From Pseudomonadota bacterium (GTDB lineage Bacteria; Pseudomonadota; Alphaproteobacteria; Acetobacterales; Acetobacteraceae): a stretch of 64,000 nt of DNA. A model generated the notes under the pieces. It had not been told where the DNA came from and did no database searches. It worked only from the letters and a program-made list of their open reading frames with translations. Within the stretch, counting starts at the first letter, position 1; every line of letters starts with the position of its first letter. The position numbers and the translations under genes are program-made. Positions 25,107 through 33,590 of the stretch are shown here, in pieces. Where the stretch lies: assembly GCA_021809435.1 (NCBI GenBank), contig JAKBAD010000009.1, forward strand, positions 1 to 64,000, given 5' to 3'.

Positions 25107-25583
25107 ATGAAACATCTCGTTCTCCCCATTACGGCCATGTTGCTGCTCACGGGTTGTGTCTATGCCGGCGATGAAGGCTATGGCGGCGGCCCGAGCTATC
25201 GCCCGGCCTATACCGAGCCTAGCCCCGTCTATGCCCCGCCGCTCGTCATCGAGGGCGGCGGCTATTATGGCGGTGACCATGATGAACAGTGGCACGATCA
25301 TGACGGCGGCCGCCCACCCCCGCCCGGCGATTGGAACCGTGACGGTGGCCGCCCACCCCCGCCCGGCGATTGGAACCGTGACGGCGGCCGCCCACCCCCG
25401 CCCGGCGGCTGGAACCGCGATGGGGATCATCCGCCCCCGCCCGGCGACGGGAACCGCGATGGCGGCCACCCGCCCCCGCCAAATGGCGGTGGCTGGCATC
25501 CCCCGCAAGGCGGCTACCGTCCGCCCCCGCCCGATCAGGGCGGCGATCATCAAAACACCAGCCCCTGGCAACATGATAACTGA
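25107..25583 (+). CDS. Pro-rich repeat lipoprotein, hypothetical
   Basis: 158-aa predicted lipoprotein: a short signal peptide with the lipobox LLTGC (acylated Cys17). The mature part is low-complexity, with tandem 13-aa units GGRPPPPGDWNRD and then looser copies rich in Pro, Gly, Asp and His. Probably an extended, cell-wall-spanning or surface protein; no function can be assigned. Its natural bidirectional terminator was split by casposon insertion 29 nt after the stop. Confidence 0.75.
   Translation: MKHLVLPITAMLLLTGCVYAGDEGYGGGPSYRPAYTEPSPVYAPPLVIEGGGYYGGDHDEQWHDHDGGRPPPPGDWNRDGGRPPPPGDWNRDGGRPPPPGGWNRDGDHPPPPGDGNRDGGHPPPPNGGGWHPPQGGYRPPPPDQGGDHQNTSPWQHDN
25305..25460 (+). repeat. Four 39-bp tandem repeats in the lipoprotein gene
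   Basis: In-frame 13-codon units (PPPPGDWNRD type) start at 25305, 25344, 25383 and 25422. The first three are nearly identical; the fourth and a partial fifth are degenerate. Confidence 0.85.
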
Positions 25584-25591
25584 ACAAAAAA

Positions 25592-25612
25592 CCCCGGCAC
25601 CAACGCGCCGGG
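25592..25612. repeat. Left target-site duplication of the casposon
   Basis: CCCCGGCACC...GCGCCGGG, 21 bp (22 if the ambiguous G is counted), recurs at 39529-39549 on the other side of the element. The sequence is the stem-loop of a terminator; the A6 tract stays with this copy and the T5 tract with the right copy. Rejoining the two gives A6-hairpin-T5, an intact bidirectional terminator. Confidence 0.92.
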
Positions 25613-25641
25613 GTATAGAGATATCTGAAGTGAGAGCCACC
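25613..25641 (+). repeat. Left terminal inverted repeat of the casposon
   Basis: Begins TATAGAGATATCT, has 4 nt of variable sequence, then TGAGAGCCACC. It matches the reverse complement of the right end at 25 of 28 positions (26 of 29 with the outermost G/C). Confidence 0.93.
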
Positions 25642-25667
25642 CCCGCATCACGGGGTGGCTCTTTTTT
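25634..25667 (+). terminator. Subterminal hairpin with T-tract at the casposon left end
   Basis: GAGCCACCCC and GGGGTGGCTC form a stem around a short loop, followed by six T residues. It overlaps the inner part of the left inverted repeat and can terminate lipoprotein transcription after the host terminator was split. A related GCCACCG / CGGTGGC pair occurs at the right end (39475-39505). Confidence 0.8.
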
Positions 25668-25739
25668 ATATGCTTCAAGATATGGCTTCTTGACGTGAGC
25701 CGGGTAGCTTATCGGCGAAGACACTGAGAGGACGTCACC

Positions 25740-26939
25740 ATGACACGTGATGAGCTATATCAACTGGTATGGTCAAAGCCGGTTACACACGTCGCGAAAG
25801 ATTATGGCGTTTCGGACGTTGCAATTCGCAAGGTCTGCAAAAAGTACGGCATTCCGCTTCCCCCGTTAGGTTACTGGGCCAAATTGCAGCATGGGAAGAA
25901 AGTCCGGGAAACACCATTACCGCCACCACAGCCGGGTCAATCGGGTGAAATAAATTTAAAGGTCCATAATAGGCCAGAACTCGCGGATGACGTGATTGAA
26001 GCCGAGGAAGTCGCCCGGGGAGATGAAGCTAAACCAGAGCGGCGTATTACAGTTCCGACTACCCGCCCGGATAGGCTTCACCCTATCGCAGCGGCCACCG
26101 AAAAAGCCTTGCGGAAGGCAAAACCAGATCATGAAGGATTTGTAGCGAGCGGTGCTGAAGATAAAATCGGCGTCGTTGTCGGACAAAGCTCAATTGACCG
26201 GGCCATTCTTCTTATAAATACGTTTTTAGAGGCCGTTATTGAACGGGGGCACCAACTGACAACCACCCCAACATTCAACGTGATGGTTGATAACCAGCCC
26301 CTAAAACTGAGCGTTCATGAAACAAAGGTAAAGATACAGCATGTTCCTACGACAGCTGAGCTAAAGGAACAGGCCAAACACGACCAGTACGTTGCCCAGT
26401 ATCCGACGTTCTACAGCCAAAATCGCAAAGTTTACCGGACCTGGGATTATATTCCGTCTGGGCGGCTTGTCGTTGAAATTTGTGATCCGCTGCAAGCTGC
26501 TTGGCGCTCGGCCCCGGTCTTTGGGCGCTGGTATGACCGAAAAACATCAGGGGTTGAAACCTACATAAACGAGATGATGGTAACCCTTGTGACCGGGGCC
26601 GCCATTGCGAAAAATCAGCGGGCCAAAGAGGCTGAGCAAGCCCGATTAGCAAAGGAGGCCGAAGAACGAAGGCAAGAAAATGAGCGGCAGGCGCGCCTTC
26701 TTGCAAGGGCCACAGAATTTCTAACCGAGAAGGCTAAAAAGCACGAATTGTTAGAAAGGATTGTGCGATTGGGACGGTTTTTGGACTTGGACACCGATGC
26801 TACAGACGCAGGTCAGTTTTCTGAATTAAGGTCCACGTTCGATTTCGTTGTGGCCCATTTGCGCCAGCAGATTTCAGCAAATAATCTGAACCAAGAGGTT
26901 ATTAATACTCGGCTCCTCGACAGGAAGCGGTGGTATTAG
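25740..26939 (+). CDS. Casposon-borne protein with putative N-terminal HTH
   Basis: 399-aa protein at the left edge of the element. The first 55 residues (VTHVAKDYGVSDVAIRKVCKKYGIPLPPLGYWAKL) look like a DNA-binding helix-turn-helix of a type common in genomic-island proteins. Residues 150-290 form an uncharacterised domain. Residues 290-330 (AKEAEQARLAKEAEERRQENERQ) form a highly charged coiled coil. An AGAGGA site precedes ATG 25740. It is convergent with polB and overlaps its 3' end by 38 bp. Function is unknown; an accessory transposition or regulatory role is inference from location. Confidence 0.78.
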   Translation: MTRDELYQLVWSKPVTHVAKDYGVSDVAIRKVCKKYGIPLPPLGYWAKLQHGKKVRETPLPPPQPGQSGEINLKVHNRPELADDVIEAEEVARGDEAKPERRITVPTTRPDRLHPIAAATEKALRKAKPDHEGFVASGAEDKIGVVVGQSSIDRAILLINTFLEAVIERGHQLTTTPTFNVMVDNQPLKLSVHETKVKIQHVPTTAELKEQAKHDQYVAQYPTFYSQNRKVYRTWDYIPSGRLVVEICDPLQAAWRSAPVFGRWYDRKTSGVETYINEMMVTLVTGAAIAKNQRAKEAEQARLAKEAEERRQENERQARLLARATEFLTEKAKKHELLERIVRLGRFLDLDTDATDAGQFSELRSTFDFVVAHLRQQISANNLNQEVINTRLLDRKRWY

Positions 26940-29925
26940 TGAGTTTTGCGATTGCCCGTCGCAGCCGTGGCATTGATTGGCATGGTAATTTTGCCTTGCC
27001 ATTAACCACCGCAGCCAAGGTATTTCTGGATATTTTGGCGGCCGTGGCCAACCTCCTCTGCCCAAATCGGGCTACAGCGTCCCTAACCATGGCTGTTGCT
27101 TGTTCCCGATCATCCACCGAAACGCCGTATTCCGCCTGCGCCTCAGGATCACCGCCAAGGTGGAACTGCTCCTCCCACCGATTCGCTTCCTTGCCGATTC
27201 GCTGAATCTCGATGGCTTGGATGTGCCGCCGAGCCGTGGCACCCCGGTCAAAATACTCCCCGTGTAGGAACTTCGCCTCCGGATGCAGGTGATAGCGCAG
27301 CAGGGCTTGCCGGTATGTTTTCAGAGACTTCGCTGACACGGGTAGTCCCGTGTCGCGGTCAAAGCAATGCTTGGCGGCGCGGGCGATATCCCTATCGAAT
27401 GGTGCGACGGCACGAGGGGTGTCATTCGCTTTTCGGTCTCCGGCCTGCCTGCCTTTCGGTTTCGCGGCCGCATTCATTGGACCTCCGAGCATGGCGCCTT
27501 CAGGCTCTCTGCTAGCCGTGAAGGCCAACATGAAGCCGAAGGGCCGGACCTGCTCACGGTAAGGCTTGCCATGGTTGAAGCGTTTGAACCACCGCAGCAG
27601 CTCCGGCGTGGTGGCTGCATAGCGGCTCACCGAAGGCTGGATAAAGCCGGGCAGGTCATCGAGTCGGACCAGTTCCGGGCGCCCTGTCAGAGCCGTACTG
27701 ATGATCCGGTGCCAAACGTCATGCTGCCAGCGTTCAACCCCGATGTCGTGCAGATAGGCCAGAGGTGTGGGCAACTGGGTCGGGGTAGTGGTAGTGGTAT
27801 AGGGGGCGATGAGATGGCCGAGACCATGGGCAGAAGCCTTGCGAAGCACAGGCGCTCGTTCGGCATTGATGTTGAACAGGGCGTAGCGTTTGGCCGAGAC
27901 GGCGAAGCAATAGAGTGGAGATAGGTCTTTTCCGGGTTTTGACCCGTCTAGACCGTAATTGGCCTCCTCCAGCTTCAAGATGTCACCCTGGGCCGTGTAC
28001 GGGTTGAGCGCAGTGAACCAGCCGCGCACAGCTTCGACATTCTGCCAGAACTCGGCCTCGGGCATCGTATCGGGCCTAGTAATGGCCAGACTGTCGGTGT
28101 CGCAGAACACCCAGTCGAGCCCAGCATCCAGGGCCAACCGCTCGGCGCAGGCCAGCATGAGCCGTGCCGCCCCGGTGATAAGCGTGGCCAGCAGCGGATG
28201 GAAATACTGCCCCGGAGTTTCGTCCTGATCGATCCTTACCGGATACCCAGGCTCGTGGCGGGCATAACACAGGGCGGTGTCCGGCTTGCTCAGCTCCTCG
28301 ACATTCAGCTCGAAGAAAATCCCGTAGCTGGTCGAGTTGGCCAGGATTTTCAGGGCCATCTGGGCGGCGTCGAGTTGTTCACGGCTCGTCGCGTCCGCAG
28401 TCTTCATCCGCTGCTTCGTCTTGCTGCGCAGGTCGATCAGGCGCCGGTAAAAATCATCCCGGCGCGGGTCGATCATAAAATCCGCATACCCGGCGATCCT
28501 GCACGGTTTCATCTCCGTCTGCGGTCGCCCCGGTTCAAATCGTATCGCCCGCAAGACGCGCGGCGTCTTACCGGTCAGCATCTTGGCGGCGATACAATCA
28601 GCCAGGGTGAACCAGAGCGGCTTGTCGCTGGTCAGATGGTTGAGGCCGATGGTGTAATGCGACTCGGCGCCGTACTTCGCCCGGACCGGGAACAGATTAG
28701 CTTCGGGTGCCACCTCCACTAGCATCGTTAAACCGGGCCAGAAACACTGCGCCTGGATGTCGGCCAGTGTGACGGTGGCGAGCATCTGCCGGGCTGTTTC
28801 CGTAGCGTCGTGCCACGTCATGCCCTCGGCGGTGACGAAGCGCCACAATCTCATGAGCACGCAAACCGTGGGATACATCGAGAGGAAGTCACAATAGGCG
28901 ATTTGCCTGATTTCGCGGCGAATATGCACTTCCGACCGTCCACCAAAATAGCTGCTGACAATGGCGCCGATCAGTTCAGGTGGCATCGCGCCTTGTGTCT
29001 CTTTCCAGGGGCGGATGCCCATCTGTTTGAGATAGGCTTTGCCCAGCCCGGCTTCGCTGTAGATTTTATGAACGGGCGTGCCGGTCAACCCATGGCCGTC
29101 ATAGCGATCACGCAGGGCGAGGAAGCATTCCCAGGTGGTCTGCACATCGCGCACCGCGTAGTCGAGATACGCATCGCTCAACGGCCCACCATGATCTTCG
29201 GTCTCAAGCTTGCCTGAGTGAACGCCGAGGAACTCACCTAAACTGGCGAGGCTGAATGACCGGCTGGTAAGTGCCGCCGCCAGAGTTTTGATATCGACAA
29301 AGAAGCCGCGATGCGGTTGCACGGTGATGTGGCGCTTGCGCATCCCCCGTGGCGCACGCTGCTTGCCGGGCACGGCAAAACGGATGACTGCGGCGCGGCG
29401 GGACAGATGCTTGACCTGTATGGCCGGCCGGTCTTTGCGCGGTGAGAGTTTGAAAGTGAAGCCGCCATGCATCATTCGGCCCCGGGCGGAGCCATGGCCA
29501 ATAGCCAGACGCGAGATGTCGAAGGGCAGATTGAAGCCGACGATGGTCGCCCGGCAGTCATAGCCATAAGACAAGAAAATCTCGGCGATGAAGTCTTCGA
29601 CCGTGCCGACCGACAGATCGTGGCTGATGGCGTAGGCGTTCAGCACGTCCAATTCGGCGGGGCTGAGCGTGTCGGGGTCGTAGAACAGCCCCGCCTGTTC
29701 CAGTTCCTCGCCGTTGCGGAGTTGGAAACACCCGAAGCGCAGCTGCTGGGCGGCGTCGATATTCGTCTCGGTATCAAAAATCAGTGTGTAAGCCGAGGGC
29801 TTCAACTCTTGCCGAGTTGCGACGCGCCCACCACCAAAGATGCACCCCTCACCCCGTTGCACAAAAGCACGGATGGCAATGGGCAACGCCTCGGGCGCGC
29901 TGGTGAGGGAGTGTGGCATGGTCAC
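26902..29925 (-). CDS. polB: Family B DNA polymerase of the casposon
   Basis: 1007-aa replicative-type DNA polymerase, thought to synthesise the element's DNA. All proofreading motifs are present: Exo I FDTET (D51, E53), Exo II GFNLPFD (D136), Exo III YLDYAVRD (D260). So are the polymerase motifs: A DFLSMYPT (D346), B KILANSTSYG (K526), C CDTDS (D609, D611), plus AKRYALF. A basic C-terminal extension of about 200 residues contains a possible HTH (RRLATAAKISRNTLAAVVNG). The start ATGA overlaps the stop of the HNH gene, so the two are translationally coupled. A PolB next to Cas1 and HNH is the casposon signature. Confidence 0.95.
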   Translation of the reverse strand: MTMPHSLTSAPEALPIAIRAFVQRGEGCIFGGGRVATRQELKPSAYTLIFDTETNIDAAQQLRFGCFQLRNGEELEQAGLFYDPDTLSPAELDVLNAYAISHDLSVGTVEDFIAEIFLSYGYDCRATIVGFNLPFDISRLAIGHGSARGRMMHGGFTFKLSPRKDRPAIQVKHLSRRAAVIRFAVPGKQRAPRGMRKRHITVQPHRGFFVDIKTLAAALTSRSFSLASLGEFLGVHSGKLETEDHGGPLSDAYLDYAVRDVQTTWECFLALRDRYDGHGLTGTPVHKIYSEAGLGKAYLKQMGIRPWKETQGAMPPELIGAIVSSYFGGRSEVHIRREIRQIAYCDFLSMYPTVCVLMRLWRFVTAEGMTWHDATETARQMLATVTLADIQAQCFWPGLTMLVEVAPEANLFPVRAKYGAESHYTIGLNHLTSDKPLWFTLADCIAAKMLTGKTPRVLRAIRFEPGRPQTEMKPCRIAGYADFMIDPRRDDFYRRLIDLRSKTKQRMKTADATSREQLDAAQMALKILANSTSYGIFFELNVEELSKPDTALCYARHEPGYPVRIDQDETPGQYFHPLLATLITGAARLMLACAERLALDAGLDWVFCDTDSLAITRPDTMPEAEFWQNVEAVRGWFTALNPYTAQGDILKLEEANYGLDGSKPGKDLSPLYCFAVSAKRYALFNINAERAPVLRKASAHGLGHLIAPYTTTTTPTQLPTPLAYLHDIGVERWQHDVWHRIISTALTGRPELVRLDDLPGFIQPSVSRYAATTPELLRWFKRFNHGKPYREQVRPFGFMLAFTASREPEGAMLGGPMNAAAKPKGRQAGDRKANDTPRAVAPFDRDIARAAKHCFDRDTGLPVSAKSLKTYRQALLRYHLHPEAKFLHGEYFDRGATARRHIQAIEIQRIGKEANRWEEQFHLGGDPEAQAEYGVSVDDREQATAMVRDAVARFGQRRLATAAKISRNTLAAVVNGKAKLPCQSMPRLRRAIAKLTNTTASCRGAEY

Positions 29926-30359
29926 GTCCGCCCCTCAAGGGTTGATGATGCCGACCCGGCGGATTGTTCCCGCACATAGTCGAGCAAGGCCACGGCGAAG
30001 GTCCGGCACGTCTCCACCAACAGGGCGAACAGATCGGCCAGTCCCAACAGAAAATGCGCAACCCGCTCGGCCAGGGTCACTTCATTGGCGATCTTCAGCG
30101 GGTGCTCACGCTGCAAGTCCGAGGCTTTGCGATGACAATTCCGACATAGGGGGGCAAGTGTGCCGTCATAGGCCTGCCCCGCGATGTGATGCAGTTCTAG
30201 GCAGCGCGGGTCCGCCTCCCCGCACAGGCCACAGCGCGGTGTATCACAACCCAGCCGTTGCAAGGCCTGTTGCTTGCGTCGTTCGGCATCGGGCGGGATC
30301 GATCGGAATTTGCCCTGGGAGAAGTTTTTCGGGGTGGACATATCGTGGCTCCTTGTCAA
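29922..30359 (-). CDS. HNH endonuclease of the casposon
   Basis: 145-aa putative nuclease. A zinc-stabilised HNH core spans about residues 38-85: CGLCG, LELHHIAG and LCRNCHRK supply the cysteines and the His-Asn-His triad. A hydrophobic, possibly membrane-associated helix (FLLGLADLFALLVETC) follows. The alternative start ATG 30341 (MSTPKNF) would shorten it by 6 residues. It overlaps both neighbours by 4 nt (ATGA). HNH nucleases accompany Cas1 and PolB in many casposons; the exact role in mobility is not established. Confidence 0.88.
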   Translation of the reverse strand: MTRSHDMSTPKNFSQGKFRSIPPDAERRKQQALQRLGCDTPRCGLCGEADPRCLELHHIAGQAYDGTLAPLCRNCHRKASDLQREHPLKIANEVTLAERVAHFLLGLADLFALLVETCRTFAVALLDYVREQSAGSASSTLEGRT

Positions 30360-30970
30360 ACAACGATGCGATAAACGTCTTCAAAACTCTCGCTGCCGGT
30401 CTCGCTTAGCCGATACAGCGCGTTCGGATCGGTCTCGAATGGATAGGATTTGCCGGTGATATCGGTGACGGATTGCCCATCAAACAGCCCGAGGAAATCT
30501 GGGTCATTGGTGTTTAAGAACCGACCAACAGCGGAATGATAGGCACCTACCAAACGGGCCTCATCCGGATCGACGGTGATTTTCACGGCTTCCCCGTTGC
30601 TGAACATCTGCATGATGCGCGGGCGTACATCCGGGCCGATAATCCAGCGGTTCCCTTTACGTTCGGCCATGCCCGTTTCGGCCACATAGCGGCGCAAACG
30701 CTCGGGTGAGACGCGCACGGATTTGGCGCTGGCTGTCAGTGTTTGACCGTCACGCAGGGCGCGGAAGCCATCTTCCAGACGGCGATCGAACTTAGGTGCC
30801 TTGGCCGGTTTGCGCGTGCCAACTGACTTGGTGGCTTTGGTGATTGTTGCCTTCGCGGGTTCCAAGGGTTTCGGGTGTCCGCGCGCCTGAGAGCGCGACA
30901 GACCTTGCTCCAGCCCCCGGGTGATGCGCCGTGCGTATTCGGCCTTGTAGTCACGGGGGCCCTTGCTCAT
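30356..30970 (-). CDS. Casposon protein of unknown function (204 aa)
   Basis: 204 aa, basic N-terminal half (RRITRGLEQGLSRSQARGHPKP, then a Lys/Ala/Thr-rich linker), followed by a possible HTH (LTASAKSVRVSPERLRRYVAETGM) and an acidic C-terminal domain. Not a family I recognise. It sits in the middle of the overlapping operon, sharing 4 nt with the Mom-like gene and with HNH, so it is likely to act with them. A DNA-binding or priming role would fit position and charge but is speculation. Confidence 0.75.
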   Translation of the reverse strand: MSKGPRDYKAEYARRITRGLEQGLSRSQARGHPKPLEPAKATITKATKSVGTRKPAKAPKFDRRLEDGFRALRDGQTLTASAKSVRVSPERLRRYVAETGMAERKGNRWIIGPDVRPRIMQMFSNGEAVKITVDPDEARLVGAYHSAVGRFLNTNDPDFLGLFDGQSVTDITGKSYPFETDPNALYRLSETGSESFEDVYRIVV

Positions 30971-31680
30971 GGCCCGTCATCCCTGGCTGGATAGGGCAGC
31001 ACGGCATCACGCAGGCGCCAGCGCCATGCCGGGTCAAGAACATAGACGTAGCGGTGCTTGCCTGCCTGGATCAGTTGCCGGGCGGCGATGCCGGTCCGGC
31101 GCAAATGGCCAAGATTATTGGCCCCGAACCGTCCATAGGCGGTGCGTGGGTGGACAATGTCGCCGTCACCGAGGTCGAGATAGCGCGACGGCTGGCCCAA
31201 CCCGAGATAGAGCCAACCGGTGGCGCGGTAAATGATACCTGCATGTCCCGCTGCCGGATCGGCATAGGAGAGCAAAAGCTTCCAAAGTCGTTCCTGCTTG
31301 GCCAGCCGGAGCAGGATGCCGATCACGCGGCTCTCAGCATTCTTGGGTAGATCATCTGCCAGCCACAGTCGGGCCAGCACGGCAACCTGCTGAGGCGCCG
31401 CGCCATGTAGCACGCGGAAGCCATTGCGGGGCCCAGCGGTGAACACCGCCGCCCCCTTCAACTGTTCTCCCGCATAAATGCCAAAGCAGCGCCAGCACGC
31501 CGCTGGCATGGCATGGAGGTAATGGCGCTCAATAATGATTTGCCGGATTGTGCCGGGCGATACTGCCCGGACCGTCAGGTTTTTGACCTCGGATGAGGTG
31601 GAGCGTGCGGGTGGGACTCGAACCCCCATCTGCGCGGGGGTATCCGCGCCATCCTGCCCTTGAACGACGCACGCGCACAT
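30967..31680 (-). CDS. Mom-like (GNAT-fold) putative DNA-modification protein
   Basis: 237 aa. Residues about 40-200 match the pattern of phage Mu Mom-family proteins, which modify adenine in phage DNA to block restriction: ERHYLHAMP, ARLWLADDLPKNAESRVIGILLR and SYADPAAGHAGIIYRATGWLYLG. Recognition is from motif memory, not a search. The ATG at 31680 overlaps the ParB-like stop (TAATG), favouring coupled translation. However, the first 35 codons run through a tRNA-Gly-like sequence and encode MGVRVPPAR, a known translation artefact of tRNA T-arms, so the true start may be further in. It overlaps the 204-aa gene by 4 nt. Confidence 0.65.
   Translation of the reverse strand: MCACVVQGQDGADTPAQMGVRVPPARSTSSEVKNLTVRAVSPGTIRQIIIERHYLHAMPAACWRCFGIYAGEQLKGAAVFTAGPRNGFRVLHGAAPQQVAVLARLWLADDLPKNAESRVIGILLRLAKQERLWKLLLSYADPAAGHAGIIYRATGWLYLGLGQPSRYLDLGDGDIVHPRTAYGRFGANNLGHLRRTGIAARQLIQAGKHRYVYVLDPAWRWRLRDAVLPYPARDDGP
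31599..31674 (-). pseudogene. tRNA-Gly-like sequence inside the casposon
   Basis: On the minus strand, GCGTGCG pairs perfectly with CGCACGC, followed by T and an encoded CCA. A D-arm (GTTCAAGGGCAGGAT) and T-arm (GGTTCGAGTCCC) are clear. The anticodon arm GCGCGG-ATACCC-CCGCGC does not give a normal 7-nt loop, and the T-stem has a bulged A. It is therefore a degenerate tRNA-Gly or a non-canonical one with an expanded anticodon loop. It overlaps the start of the Mom-like frame. Confidence 0.5.
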
Positions 31681-32501
31681 TAGCCCAGCCCTCCGGCGGC
31701 GGGTTGATCTTCGGGCTGGTAGCCCAGAGCCTCGGCGATCTTCAGGATATTCTCGGCTGACCAGCCCAGCCGGTCGGCCAGTTCTTGGGCGGCCTCCGTG
31801 CCCAGCACGGCCCGGCAGGCATCCGATGCGCTATCAATACTCTCGAAGCCGGTGAGCTTGTCCTGGTCTTCCAGGGCATCCGCCAGCTTTTGCAGGTAAC
31901 GGGCAATCTCCCGCTGGTTGCGGCGCTCTGCCGGGGTGAAGGCATCGCCGATCCGTTCCAAGAGCGTCGGGCCAGTTTGGTAGGCTTCCGGCGTCTTGGC
32001 CTGGCCTTTAGGGGGCACCATGTAGCTGCGGCCATCGCGCCCTACCCGGCTATCGGTTGGCGCGATTGCCGCCTGCGCCTCCAATTCCTGACGGATTTTG
32101 CTCACCGTGGGCTGCACCAGACCTGCGCGGCGGGCGATTTCACGCTCTGACCAGTCTGGGTGAGCTTTCAGCAGCCGGGCTGCGAAGGCGCGCCGATCGC
32201 TCAAAGTTAGTGGACGGCCATGCACGGCATTCAATGCAAAAGCCAGCCCGAGCAAATCGCCATCCTCGGGCGGGATTAGAATTTCGGCGCAGATCGTCTC
32301 CAGGCCGAGATTCTGCGCGGCGGCGAAGCGGTGGAAGCCATCCACCAACAGAAACCCACCGCCTTGTTTGACCACTTTGAGCGGCGGCCATGCCTCGGCC
32401 ACAGCTTCGAGTGCTTTTACATGATCAAAATCCAGGCCGCCGATGCGGGGTTGCAAGGCAGGATCAGCAATGATCGAAGATAAACCAACCGAAGTATTCA
32501 T
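31680..32501 (-). CDS. ParB/RepB-like nuclease-domain protein
   Basis: 273-aa ParB-family protein. The N-terminal ParB domain (about residues 5-95) has the core VDGFHRFAAAQNLGLE. A central HTH (EREIARRAGLVQPTVSKIRQEL) and a helical C-terminal part follow. ATG 32501 is chosen over the track start 32540 because AAGGA precedes it. First gene of the minus-strand operon ParB, Mom-like, p204, HNH, PolB. No ParA partner is present, so it is more likely a DNA-binding or nuclease/CTPase accessory protein of the element than a partition system. Confidence 0.85.
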   Translation of the reverse strand: MNTSVGLSSIIADPALQPRIGGLDFDHVKALEAVAEAWPPLKVVKQGGGFLLVDGFHRFAAAQNLGLETICAEILIPPEDGDLLGLAFALNAVHGRPLTLSDRRAFAARLLKAHPDWSEREIARRAGLVQPTVSKIRQELEAQAAIAPTDSRVGRDGRSYMVPPKGQAKTPEAYQTGPTLLERIGDAFTPAERRNQREIARYLQKLADALEDQDKLTGFESIDSASDACRAVLGTEAAQELADRLGWSAENILKIAEALGYQPEDQPAAGGLG

Positions 32502-32510
32502 TTTGAGTCC

Positions 32511-32529
32511 TTGCTGTTCAAGACAGCAA
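32511..32529. promoter_or_regulatory. Palindromic operator candidate between the divergent casposon operons
   Basis: A perfect inverted repeat TTGCTGT-TCAAG-ACAGCAA lies 10 nt before the ParB-like ATG, in the intergenic region it shares with the divergent MerR-like gene. It is a plausible binding site for that regulator or for ParB; it also abuts the AAGGA ribosome-binding site, so it could fold over it in the mRNA. Confidence 0.55.
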
Positions 32530-32592
32530 AGACGTAGCAAACGGCCTCTGTTACTTCTTGAGGGGGATTATATAAGGCTGTAATATCGTTCC

Positions 32593-33579
32593 ATGACAGC
32601 GACAGACGGCAAAGAAGCGGCTGCAGACATTATATATTTTGTTGGAAAACATGGATTTAATGTCATGCCAACGACGCTCTCACGATGGCATAGGGATGGG
32701 CTTATTCCTACCCCAGAGGTTAAGCGTCTTGGGAGAGGAAAAGGGTCTATAAGTCTCTACCCGCAGGGCGTAGGTCAACAAACCTTGGAGATATGCCGAC
32801 TAAAAGCGCAAATTCATAGTCTCGAAGATATTGGCTTTATTTTATGGTTGTACGGATTTTCCGTGGGACCGAAATTTTCGAGAGAATATTTAAAAAAATC
32901 TGCCATAGAACTCGACCGGATTATTGGCGTCCTACACGAAGGTCGAAACAAACTATATTCGGAAGATGATAATATTTCAGAGCCAGCTTGGGATGAGCTT
33001 CAGACGCTTTCCGGAAAACGCATTTCATCAAAATTAGCCAGAAAACTCAGAAAGCGCGTTGGCAGTGAAAATTTTGACGCAGCCTTGCTGGTACTGGTTG
33101 ATATTGCCACTGGGAATTTCCGGGGCTTTGCAGATGCAAAGCATGATGCCTTCATGCGCGCAATGATGGGGACAAAAAAGATAAATCTCAATATATTTGA
33201 TGGCTTAATGAGGTGGCTAAAAGATTCGATTGAGGAGCCGCTCATCAATTTATCAAACTTGATTTCAGAGGCACCATTTATTGATCAACTTGACAAAGAA
33301 ATGGATCAATCTCTCCGGGAAGTCTCCGTAGAATTCCGTCAACTTTTCTTCGGCCTATCTGCGTTTGCAGAAGCAATATCGAAGCATATGAATATTAAGC
33401 TGCCTGCGTTTTTTGCGTTTCATGAATTTATAAAATATGCCAAGCCATCAGATTTAGCTTTGATTTTTCTAGTATGGCATAGGATGCGAAGGGCAGAATG
33501 GGCGAGTGGATACACTAAAATCCTAGATGCTCTCCGAGCAACAAAAGGTTTCTCGATGGTGCCATCGCATGATGCTTGA
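32593..33579 (+). CDS. MerR-type HTH protein upstream of cas1
   Basis: 328 aa. The N-terminal region (about 10-85) resembles a MerR HTH: GFNVMPTTLSRWHRDGLIPTPEVKRLGRGKGSISLYP followed by RLKAQIHSLEDIGFILWLYGF. The remainder is helical and unlike any effector domain I know. Its codons are noticeably AT-richer than the host genes. It is divergent from the ParB-like operon and ends 11 nt before cas1, so it is probably co-transcribed with cas1 and may regulate both arms of the element. Confidence 0.78.
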   Translation: MTATDGKEAAADIIYFVGKHGFNVMPTTLSRWHRDGLIPTPEVKRLGRGKGSISLYPQGVGQQTLEICRLKAQIHSLEDIGFILWLYGFSVGPKFSREYLKKSAIELDRIIGVLHEGRNKLYSEDDNISEPAWDELQTLSGKRISSKLARKLRKRVGSENFDAALLVLVDIATGNFRGFADAKHDAFMRAMMGTKKINLNIFDGLMRWLKDSIEEPLINLSNLISEAPFIDQLDKEMDQSLREVSVEFRQLFFGLSAFAEAISKHMNIKLPAFFAFHEFIKYAKPSDLALIFLVWHRMRRAEWASGYTKILDALRATKGFSMVPSHDA

Positions 33580-33590
33580 TGGTATAAAGC

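Noticed and set aside
31680-32501. ParB-like gene as a plasmid partition system
   Set aside because: No ParA ATPase or centromere-like repeats are present, and the element is a transposon with target duplication.
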